Shown piece after piece: positions 49,695 through 59,054 of a DNA stretch of 64,000 nucleotides. The first letter of the stretch is position 1; every line of letters begins with the position of its first letter. The translations under genes were made by a program, and so were the position numbers. Source of the stretch: Tribonema minus (lineage: Eukaryota > Sar > Xanthophyceae > Tribonematales > Tribonemataceae); assembly GCA_017506865.1 (NCBI GenBank), contig JAFCMP010000024.1, positions 372,001 through 436,000 on the forward strand. The letters run 5' to 3'. Below the pieces are notes generated by a model that saw only the letters and a list, made by a program, of their open reading frames with translations, searched no databases and was not told where the DNA came from.

Positions 49695-50030
49695 ATGGCG
49701 CTCAGCCAGAAGGGCAACTTCTCCTACCTCCGAGACGACGTGAACTTTGTTGTCATCGACGGCAGCCTCACCGCACGCATAGAGCGCATCCACGACGACG
49801 TGGCGCGCCTGTTCATTATTGGCACGAACAACGTGCAAGTCCCCGTGCCCCCGCATATTCAGCTTGTCGACGAGACTGGTGCGCAGATTGCCCCCTTCAT
49901 GGACAACTTCCTCATCACCTGGATTGGAAGCTACGCGCTGACTGTCAATGGTCAGATTTTCCTGAAGCTCGGCAACCAGAGGCAGCAGTTGTTGTCTGCG
50001 CCGGACCACGCACCGAGTGGGACTGTGTGA
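49695..50030 (+). CDS. Small hypothetical protein
   Basis: A 111-residue frame starting at MALSQKGNFSYLRDD. It has balanced composition with alternating hydrophobic residues (VNFVVIDGSLTARIERIHDDVARLFIIGTNNVQVPV, ITWIGSYALTVNGQIFLKLG), which suggests a compact beta-rich fold. I recognise no family. The upstream 20 codons to 49635 (MAWFSCILTFSMYPCL) are also open and hydrophobic, so a longer start with a signal-like segment is possible. No intron is needed. It is convincing mainly because such composition is rare among the chance frames of this window. Confidence 0.45.
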   Translation: MALSQKGNFSYLRDDVNFVVIDGSLTARIERIHDDVARLFIIGTNNVQVPVPPHIQLVDETGAQIAPFMDNFLITWIGSYALTVNGQIFLKLGNQRQQLLSAPDHAPSGTV

Positions 50031-51093
50031 CGTTTTATGGCAAATGTGCGGATTTGTGATAAGCTGAAAAGCAGCATTCGTCAGCGCTCTCGCTGCGGTG
50101 AGGGGGGGGGGGGGGGTGGTTTGAAGGATTCTGGGCCTTCATAAGCATGTGTGCCTACGAATAACAAGCTGTAGTGTCGCCATCCGCTAAGGGATAGGGT
50201 ACTTAGGGTTACCTAACCTGACCCTAACCCTAATCCTGACCTAGTGAATGCATGAACATCTGTGTCAACCTGACTCATACTGGGTCTTGTTTTGCTTGCT
50301 GTATTGCGCTGTTCTGGTGCATCTCAACGCTGTGTGCTGCGATCGTTCTCACCTTGTCGTAGAACATGGAGGTTTGTGTGCAACTTGAAGAAAGCGCGTC
50401 TCACACAGATGTGAGTGTTGCTGAGAAGAAGGAAAAAAGTGCATAAAGATTTTCAGGCTGAATACTAAATAGCAAAGGCAGGAGCCACAACATGACAACA
50501 AGTAAATGAAAACGGTGATGTTCCAGCAAATTCAGAGCAATGGTGGATCTAACAACACTGCGTGTGGCTAGCGGCCTACAAATCCGGCTTCATGCAATCG
50601 TATGGGGGGATCATACGTACGTGCTGGCAACAATCACTGACTTTGGCATTCCTCAGAGGCCATGATTGTCCAGCCGTGACTAGTGGCAGGTGCACTGCAT
50701 GGCTGCTGCACAGCAGCGCTAGCTAGCCTCTCATGGACTGCTGCTCAGGGCATACTATGTACACTTTATTAATTCTCGCTCAGGGCGCGAAAAATCCCAA
50801 GATGAATGGCATCTAACTTGAGGGCGCGAAAGATCCCAATGAATCTAATTTGAAGCTTGCTGTACGGAATCTTACAGGTCGTGTGACAGTCTGAAAGTAT
50901 CTCAACGACAACCCATGTACCATGTAGGCAGCTCCAACTATGCACGGGCTCATGCACAGCAGCCAGCGCTCGCTAAGTGAATCACAAAAGCGCAAAAGCA
51001 CACATGGAGCGTTCCCGGACGTTCAGACAGTTCCTTTCGTGACAACTTGAAGTAACGAGGTAGTAAAGTAGTGCTGGCCGAGCTTACCTGACC
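50031..51093. other. Intergenic region with poly-G, telomere-like tract and dispersed repeat
   Basis: No gene recognised. It contains a poly-G run at about 50102-50117, telomere-like units at 50194-50245 (TTAGGGTTACC, then CCTGACCCTAACCCTAATCC), and the dispersed repeat at 50772-50915. The last part, before 51094, should carry the histone deacetylase promoter. Confidence 0.5.
50772..50915 (+). repeat. Dispersed short repeat, copy C
   Basis: Begins ttctcgctcagggcgcgaaa and ends near gaaagtatctcaacgacaac. The first 35 nt are partly repeated inside the copy (agggcgcgaaagatcccaat at about 50820). Related copies lie at 36676-36783, 53625-53690 and 17463-17520. Confidence 0.75.
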
Positions 51094-53176
51094 ATGGCTG
51101 CGTTCGGGGACGCTGATATGCCGCTTGTACCGAAAAGGGCCACGGCTTACGTCTGGGAAGAGCGATACATGTGGCACAATCCTGGCGTGGCTCTGCCAGA
51201 CAGGTGCGATGCGGTCCGTGTTGCAGTTGTGTGACAGCCTGCTATGTGGTGCTGAGAACGCGCAGTCATAATCTTGTTTCTCTTTCTGGACGAAGCGAAC
51301 TGCCGCCAATCAAGTACATTTGCCGCACTTGATCAGCTCACAAAGATTTATGCTTGTAAAGAGGACGATCGGCCTTTCGGTGCAGACCCGTGCCGCTCCA
51401 GCTTCTTCTGCTGAAGCATTTTTTTGTCAAAGGCAACGTCGCACCCATGCCGTCTCCTTCTGTCCTTGTCACTCGAACTTGCACTGTGCTTTCAAAGCGC
51501 GGCAGCCTCGCACCACTTGCAGACTTGCACCAAGCCTCAGTAGCCTTTTAAGACTGACGCTGTAGGAGCCCCCCCATCCATGCCAACACTCATTCACTTC
51601 ACGTGTCCTGGTTGACCTGCGCGTACAGACATTTGTGGGCTCTCATTGCCCTCAAACCGCCATGCGTCGCATACTTGCATGCCCCCGCCGCCGCCGCCGC
51701 CGCAGCTTCACGCAGCCGGCGCGGCACTGGGAGCACGCGGAGACGAAGCGGCGCCTGCACAACCTGCTGGAGGTCAGCGGCATGCTGACAGCGCTGAAGA
51801 GGGTGCGGGCGCGCGCGGCGACGGACGCGGAGCTGGCGTACGTACATACCCCGGAGTATATCGCCAGAGTGAAGGTGCGTCGGCTGAGAGTCCATGCTAC
51901 TTCAACTTGAACATACGGGTGAGGGCGTGCGCGGCGATGGACGCGGACCTGGCGTACGTACATGCCCCGGAGTACATCGCCAGAGTGAAGGTGCGTCAGC
52001 TGAGAGTCCATGCTACTTCAACTTGAACATGCTGACGGCGCTGAGGATGGTGAGGGCGCGCGCGGCGACGGATGCGGAGCTTGCGTACGTACATACCCCG
52101 GAGTCCGCCAGAGTGAACGTGCGTCAACTGAGAGTCCATGCTACGTGAAGTTCAACTTGAAGAGCATGCGGGTGAGGACGTGCGCAGCGACAGACGCGGA
52201 GCTGGCGTACGTACATACCCCAGAGTTCATCGCCAGAGTGAAGGTGCATCAACTGAGAGTCCATGCTACTTCAACTTGAACAAGTTGGCAGTGCTCGGAG
52301 AGTGTGGGCGCGCGCGCGGCGACGGATGCGGAGCTGGCGTGCGCACAAAATGGAGGACTAAACATTGCCAGAGTGAAAGCGTGCATCGGCTGAGTCGCAG
52401 TATGGGGGTGGTGCGCATTGCAGTTCAGCGTGAAGTTTTCGATTCGAGTACGTGGCGTGCGACGCGCCCCTGATCCGTACTGCCGGCGTGCAGCGCAGTC
52501 TGCCACGGTGCACGCAAAGCCAAGAACGTTCATTCAAGTACATGAGGTAGATACTTCGATGTGCTGCGTGCGTGAGGCCTGTAACCACGCGGCGCGCCCC
52601 CTGCAGCAGCGCTCCCCTTGTAGCAACGCTCACCCCGATTGTGCGCTCAACAAGGCACACAACTCGCAAGCGCTGCCATGCACCGTCTTGCAAACCATAA
52701 AGTTGATGGTTAGATTGTTCGTGACAGCATATATGGCCGCGCCGACGGCGGCACCACCTGGCTACCTGCCATCATGTTGTGGACAATCACGCGCAGCGTG
52801 CAGCAGCTCGGTGGGTCCTTGCCGTCCGTGTCTCGCAGTGAAGCTTTGAGATTCACCCGCGTCACGGCGGCACGCTGAGAGTCAACTCATTGAGACGCTA
52901 AGCTGATGGCTCAATGAAGGCAAGCGGGCTCTCTCACGGCGCGCGACTTGATCGCTGCTGCTTCGGGCGCCGAGCGCTGCCAGCGGCGGCGACACCCGTG
53001 TGCTCTCGCACAGTCACTCGCAGCGCAGCGTGCGCGCAGAATGCCAGAAGCCCCCCCCCCCCCCTCCCCTTCTCGGCCACTCCTCCTCTCCATCACTACA
53101 GTAGCGAGCGAGCGAGCGGAACACGCATCACAATGCCCGAACTCGCTCCTCTTTTCTTACACATGACACCGCCTTA

Positions 53177-53211
<35 letters not shown>

Positions 53212-56200
53212 ACTGCTAGGCGCTGAGCGCCGGCGGCGGCGGCGACATCGGCGAGGAGACCCACATCGACAGGGGCGGCTTCGACATTGTGGCGCTCGCG
53301 GCGGGCGGCGCGCTCGCCGCTGTCGACGCCGTCCTCTCCGGGGCAACGCTCAACGCGTACGCGCTGCTGCGGCCGCCGGGGCACCACGCCGTCGCCGACA
53401 ACGCCATGGGCTTCTGCGTGTTCAACAACGTGGCGGTGGGGGCGCACCACGCGCTGCGCGGCGGGGGCGGCGGCGGCGGCGGCGGTGCTGCCGTGCGGCG
53501 CGTCGCGATCGTGGACTTCGACGTGCACCACGGCAATGGGACGCAGGTGCGCGCGCGCGGGGTCTTACGGTATAGAGCACTGTCATCTGGTGTATGATTT
53601 CCATGTATGTGCATGTTCTGTTGATTGATTCTCGTTGAGTGCGTGAAAAAGCCCAGATGGTTGATGTCTAGCTTGCTGCGAGAGTTCACATGTATCTTCA
53701 AATGTACCTCTCAGAACTCAAAAGTTTTTCAATGCGCATTTGACGATCGTTTCTACTTCTATGTGTTTCCATCGGTGTGGTACTAGACTACGCATGTAAA
53801 TCTCTGTGCATTCTCTGACGTATGTACACCCAGAGGACGCGGCGATGGCAGGGAGCGTCACCTGAGCGCTGCGCAGCACTTCAACGCCGCGCGCACGCGC
53901 CACCGGCGCCGCTGCATGCTAATGAACCCGCCGCATGCGTCGCGAATGCTCTCGAGCGTGTCTCGATTCAATGACATCAGTGCTCAGCAGGGCGCTGCTG
54001 CCCAGCAGCGCTTGGCGCACGTGCGGCCGCGCACCGGCGGCCGGGCTCGCTGCCGCGCACCTTTGCTTAGCGCTGCTGAGCTGCGCTGCTGCTGCTGCGG
54101 CCAACCTGGTTGCCACTCGCGACCTCAACGCGGCGACATGTCTCTGTGTTATTCGCATGCCTGATTCATTTGCAGTTCGTATGTTCATGATTGCTGTAGA
54201 CGCTGCGGAGTCCGCCGTCGCCGCGCGGACGGCGCCTGAGCAGTGCAACTCATGTTTGCACGCGTCCTTCACACGCGGTACCGTCACTTGATAGATGGGG
54301 GGCGTAGGTTGACGTGTTGTCCGCGAGCCGCGCAGCGCCATTAGGGTTGGGGCTCAACCTGAGGCCAGGGCAGCTGAAGGCAGACGTGCGCAGCAGGGGT
54401 CCGCAACAGCACCGCGCCTGCATGCGTACTGCGCCTCCCAACTTCAACTGTCACAAATGGCGATTTTCAACATAAGAAAAATCTTGTTCCACGAGCACTG
54501 ACGTCAGCTGCTGCCGTGCGGAGTTCAGGACTTGCGCCACTGCGTCCGTGCCCCCGCGCCGCGCAGGCAGCGTTCGAAGCCGACCCGCGCGTGCTCTTCG
54601 TGTCCCTCCACCAAGACGGCAACTACCCCAAGACGACGGGGAAAGTGGGCGAGGTGGGGGTGGGGGACGGCAGGGGGACGACGCTCAACGTCCCCCTCCC
54701 CCCCGGCAGCGGCGAGGGGGCGTACGCCGCAGCGTTCGAGCGTGTCGTGGTGCCAGCGGTTGACGCCTTCGAGCCCGATCTGTTACTGGTGTCCGCTGGT
54801 GAGGACGTCGGGCCAAAACTTCATCTTTTGAGTTGAACTTTGCAGTAGAAGAACAGCTGTTTCCTGATGCTCGCTGGTGAGGACGTGAGGTCGGGCCGAG
54901 TCATGAACTTAAACTTTGCAGTTGAACTTTGCAGTTTGAAGAACAATCGCCGGCCGTCGATGCCATCGAGCCCATTGCTGGTGCCCGCTGGTGAGGACTT
55001 GAGGTCGGGCCTGCCACTGTTAAAACATTTCAGTTAAATTTGCAGTTTTAAGAGCAATCGACGGCCGTCGATGCCTTCGAGCCCGACCTGTTGCTGCTAG
55101 CGCACATGAGCAGCGCGCCCTTCCGTGCCGTGGCCTTCTGAGACATACAGCACCCGTTGACAGTGTTTGCTGCAGCGAGTATTGATTCTCACCCCCCCTC
55201 CCCTTCCCCCTTCTTCCACTTCCCCCCCTTCCCCCTTTCCCCCCTTCCCTCGTCCCCCTTGCCCCCTCCACCGCAGGCTACGACGCGTCGTTCATGGACC
55301 CCCTGGCGCACATGATGCTGAGCAGCGAGGCGTTCCGCGCGATGGCGGCGCGCCTCGTGGCGCTCGCGGAGCGTCACTGCGGCGGCCGCGCCGTCTTCCT
55401 GCACGAGGGCGGCTACAGCGACGTGTACGTGCCGTTCTGCGGGCTCGCGGTCGTCGAGGAGCTCGCTGGGTGCCGCACGCAGGTGAGTGAGTCATCGAGT
55501 AAATGAGTCGCAAGCTGAGCCGTGGCGCTTGCGGAGCGTCGCTGCGGCAGCCGCTCCGTCTTCCTGCACAAGGACGGCTACAGCTCCGTGTACGTGCCGT
55601 TCTGCAGACTCGCGGTCGTCGAGGAGCTCGCTGGGTGTCGCACGCAGGTGAGTGAGATCATTGAGTCAGTGAGTGAGTGAGTGAGTCACAAGCTGAGCCG
55701 TGGTGCTTGCGGACCGTTGCTGAGGCGGCCGCGCCGTCGTCCTGCACGAGGGCGGCTACAGCGACGTCTACGGGCCATTTTGTGGGCTCGCGGTCGTCGA
55801 GGAGCTCGCTGGTGCCGCAGTCAGGTGAGTGAGTGAGCAAGTAAGTAAGTAACTGAGTGGGTCAAAAGCTGAGCCGTGCTGGTCGGCGATCTTGCATTTG
55901 TGTGTGCGAGTCGGGCGCCACGCTCAGGTAGGAAAGAAAGTTAGAGTGAGCCATTGGCTGAATCTTTGAGTCATTGACAAGTGACTGAGTCAGCGAGTGA
56001 GTCATCGGCTGAGCTGTTGTGCATTCTGGAGCCGACCGCGTGCCACGCACTCAGGTGAGTAAGTGGGTGAGTGAGTCACTGGCTGCGCCGTGCAGCGCCG
56101 TGCGCGCGGCCAGCTAGGACGACAATTGCGCGAATCTCCCCTGTATCTGTTGCGAGAGGGGGGCGGGCGAGAGACGTGCCGCGGCGCTGTTGTGGCACAA

Positions 56201-57036
56201 GGGCAGCCGCAGCGACGCGCGCGTGCGCCGTGCGTCACTGGCGTAAGGCGCAGAGCTTGTGACGAGGAGTGGACACTGCAGACCATTGACAGAGTGCTGC
56301 CGTCGCCTGAGGCGCTCGTGCCCCCGACGCTACGTGCGTCCGCCGCTATCACGGCCGTGCTGGAAGACGCGCAGTAGAAATGCTGCAGTAGTATTGCATA
56401 GTGATTATTCTCACAATACTATACTGTGGCGATGAACATGTGGCGCGCTCGCCTGTAGTGCATAGTGATTATTCTCACAATATGATATTGTGACGATGAA
56501 CATAGGGCGCGCTCGCCTGCTTGCGCAGCAGGAGGGCCCGCAGACCGCTGAAAGCAGTCATGATGTGCCAAAGGCGCTCGTGCAGCCGACGCCATGTATC
56601 TGCGCAGCTGCGCCAGCCAGCGCACACGCATCATGTTTGCCTTGTGCCACAGCCCTCGTGGCACTGTTTGAAGAGCGCATCATTCAAGCAGCATCTATGC
56701 GAGCGATTTGCAGCGCGCGTAGAGAGAGTGACGGAGCCCCCTGATGGTGTCTGCACGCACGGCAGGTACGACATCCCCTACTGGAGAAGGCACAGGCATG
56801 GTATGCAACAGCGCCGCTGCGCATGGTATGGTATGGCATGGTGTGCGCAACAGCGCCGCTGCGCCAGCCCGTGCTCACGCAGCATCTGCCGTCTGTACGC
56901 GCGACAGGTGCGCGACCCCCTGCTGGCGGAGGCGCAGGCGTTTGCGCAGCAGGCCCTGCAGCCGCACCAGGACGCCGCCATCGCGGCCGCGGAGGCCAAC
57001 CTGACGCTGCTGCGCGAGGCCATCGCGCGGCGGTGA
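51094..57036 (+). CDS. Histone deacetylase, class II/acetylpolyamine-amidohydrolase type (6 exons)
   Basis: Exons 51094-51203, 51706-51874, 53220-53546, 54567-54798, 55277-55482 and 56908-57036 (phases 2, 0, 0, 1, 0) join into 390 residues. The start lies in accATGG. The zinc hydrolase removes acetyl groups from lysine side chains. Motifs in order: AYVWEERYMWHNPG (19-32), QPARHWEHAETKRRLHNLLEVSG, AYVHTPEYIARVKALSAGGGGDIGEE, RPPGHHAVADNAMGFCVFNN (active-site His 148 and 149), AIVDFDVHHGNGTQ (zinc ligands Asp194 and His196), VSLHQDGNYP, VSAGYDASFMDPLA (zinc ligand Asp282), LHEGGYS (Tyr326), and the tail RDPLLAEAQAFAQQALQPHQ typical of this class. All catalytic residues are present. A Gly run interrupts exon 3. 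Introns 2, 4 and 5 hold arrays of exon-edge copies; intron 2 ends in a CTG tract serving as pyrimidine tract. Confidence 0.92.
51907..52350 (+). repeat. Array of four copies of deacetylase exon 2 donor edge in intron 2
   Basis: The exon 2 end and donor at about 51803-51905 recur at about 51915-52020, 52045-52135, 52165-52270 and, more degenerately, 52295-52385. Each includes a gcggcgac-gacgcggagctggcgtacgt-like core (AATDAELAYVHTPE in exon frame), a gccagagtgaa(g/c) followed by GT, and a ctgagagtccatgctacttc tail ending in ttcaacttgaac. The first two and the fourth copy keep the exon's GT at the same place. Confidence 0.92.
53179..53214 (+). repeat. CTG tract forming the pyrimidine-side of an acceptor
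   Basis: Twelve or so CTG units run up to tactgctag, the reconstructed acceptor of deacetylase exon 3 (53219/53220). Confidence 0.85.
53625..53690 (+). repeat. Dispersed short repeat, copy D
   Basis: Lies in deacetylase intron 3: ttgattctcgttgagtgcgtgaaaaagcccagatggttgatg and following agcttgctg match copies A and C. Confidence 0.65.
54870..55110 (+). repeat. Copies of deacetylase exon 4 donor edge in intron 4
   Basis: The exon 4 end (ttcgagcccgatctgttact, then gtgtccgctggtgaggacgt) recurs partly at about 54868-54900, 54955-55010 and 55066-55105. Two of the copies keep gctggtgaggac, the donor. Spacers contain repeated ttgaactttgcagtt-like sequence. Confidence 0.85.
55520..56065 (+). repeat. 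Array of copies of deacetylase exon 5 in intron 5
   Basis: About 130 nt of exon 5 plus the donor (55356-55495) recur at 55523-55655 and 55700-55830. The copies keep the tcgcggtcgtcgaggagctc and gctgggtg-cgca-caggtgag segments. Shorter degenerate copies end in ctcaggtaggaa (55925) and ctcaggtgagtaa (56061). gtgagtgagtgag-type spacers have expanded between them. Confidence 0.9.
56758..56805 (+). repeat. Copy of deacetylase exon 6 acceptor edge
   Basis: cacggcaggtacgacatccc and the following ctactggagaaggcacaggca parallel the real exon 6 start at 56901-56940 (gcgacaggtgcgcgaccccc then tgctggcggaggcgcaggcg). Here an acceptor-side edge is copied upstream of the exon. Confidence 0.7.
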
Positions 57037-59054
57037 GGCAGGCATCGGGGGGCGATGCATGAAGGATCACGAGGCCAGGCGCGCCTGGAGTTACATACTT
57101 CAAGTGCGGGAGTTGGCTGTCTCAACGGAAACGGACGCGGTCGCGTGGCGGCGGGTGACGCTCGCATGTGCAAGTACCACACGCTGCGCTCTGTTTGTTG
57201 CCAAATTCAAGTTGAAGTGACCAGTGGCGCGGCGGCGGCGGCGTGGTCGCGACGACACTGCTACATGTCAGGCGATTGCGGTACGCGTAAGTTGCACCCA
57301 CACCTTCACGTGCCATGTCATTTCCGGCGGCACTTGGCGCGGTTGCTTGCGCATGCAAAAAGCGGCCACCACTTTGCTGCTGCATAAGAGCACGGCCGCA
57401 GCATTTGCAGAGGCATAGCGTGCATAATCTGCCACCGCATTGTTGCCCCCTTACTTGCTGCGGCACACATTCGTCAACAGGCTTGCATGTGCTAGTTGTC
57501 ATCTGTTCATGGTGATGGAGCTGTGTATTTAATGAAGGCGTGTACACCACTTCAACCCATTGGCACATGTGTCCCGCACCTCTGTCTGAATTCAACTTTC
57601 AAGGTTGTGTCCGCGCTTGCCGGCTTGATGGTGCAGTGCGTTCTATGCAAATGCGGATGGGGGGGGCGGGGGGGGGGGGGGGGGGTCCTAAAGGCAAATG
57701 TAGTGGGTGACATGGCGCGCAATAAGAACACTCTCGTGCGGTCACAGTGCGAGCAATGTTGCACCGCAGCGGCATGCTGCACGAATCAGACACAGAGCAG
57801 GAACGCACAGCCATACAGATTGCGCAAGGTACCAATAAACCACCAGATTGTGATGCCAATCTGACGTCTAATTCATGATACAGACACAGCACCAGGCACA
57901 TAAACCTGCCCAAACTGTGGCCTGCAGCGAACAGGGCAAGTAATGCGCCGGTGCCACGGGCGCTGCCGCCCCCCAAAGTCTACTCGAAGTACATAAAACA
58001 GGAACGTCACCGGCGCACCGCGCGGCGCGGCGGCGCGCATGCAGCCAAGGCAGCACGCAGCGCCCGCCGCGCGCGTCAGAGCAGCGTGCCACACGTAAAG
58101 CGCCGCGGCTGAGGATCGACCCACCACATGAGGATCAGCACTGGCAATCTGTGACGCTGGCTTCGGCAGTCCACCTGTGGATTCGTTGCGCCGGATGAAC
58201 TGTGATCCCCTCCCGATACGGGGGGGCAGTCCACAGATGGATGAACTGTGAGCCCCCTCGATGCGGGGGGCCGGGGGACGAAAGTCACTGCTCTTTCACA
58301 TCTGCCGGCACATGTCGTTGCCGCCGCTGGCCCTGCCCTGGCTCTTGGCGCCGCCATTGGGCGCCACCTGGTCGCCCTGAGAGTGTCTGCGATGTCAAGC
58401 GCACAACGTCATGCAACGACGTGAGAATCATGTATCATGTATGCCCAGCAGCATGTGATCACAACCGATGGCCCACTGCTTGTAGCATGTCTCTGGTGCA
58501 TTTGCAAGTAGCGTAGCCTCGATGGTTCCGTGGGCAGCTGAGCAGCGTTGCAGTGAGTGATGTCACGCCCCTGCTGCCATCGGGTCTGCAATTGTTTGCA
58601 ATGGCATCGCAGCGCTCCAACGCATACGCAATCACCACGCCAGAACGTTGCCAGCGGAAGTTCAACTGCAAGTTCAACAGCCACACAGTTCATGTTCATC
58701 ACCAGACATCCGTCATCAGTTCTGTAATCCGCTCAGATGTGGACAGCTGATGCATGCCCTGCAGCAGTCACCGTACAGGCGCTCGACGTTGCATTCCGGT
58801 ACCCAGAGGCAGCACACGGAGCCGCGACGCGAACATGTTCCGCTGCACCTGACGACCCATGAATATCAAGTCTCGTATAATCCCCCAGAGTCTGCGCAGG
58901 CGCGCGTCGAGGTACAGTTACACGCACCATTCTGGTATCTGTACGACACTCATGCCTGCAAACTGCGTCGACACAAAGCCTGGGTGCACGCGAGCACTGG
59001 CGCGGCCCGCTCTGACCGACAAGCACAAATAATCATCACCATCAACCTCAAGTC
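57037..59054. other. Intergenic region between convergent genes
   Basis: No gene recognised. It lies between the convergent 3' ends of the deacetylase and the coiled-coil gene. It has a long G run at about 57660-57687 and a short imperfect direct repeat near 58190-58275 (gatgaactgtgagccccctc, gatgcggggg and a similar upstream copy). Confidence 0.45.

Noticed and set aside
51900-52350. Mutually exclusive exon cluster in the deacetylase gene
   Set aside because: The copies keep a donor but no acceptor, and stop codons close the frame in the spacers. They are edge copies, not complete exons.
53041-53070. Frameshift or gene in the poly-C stretch before deacetylase exon 3
   Set aside because: It lies within intron 2 of the reconstructed gene. 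No coding similarity surrounds the homopolymer.
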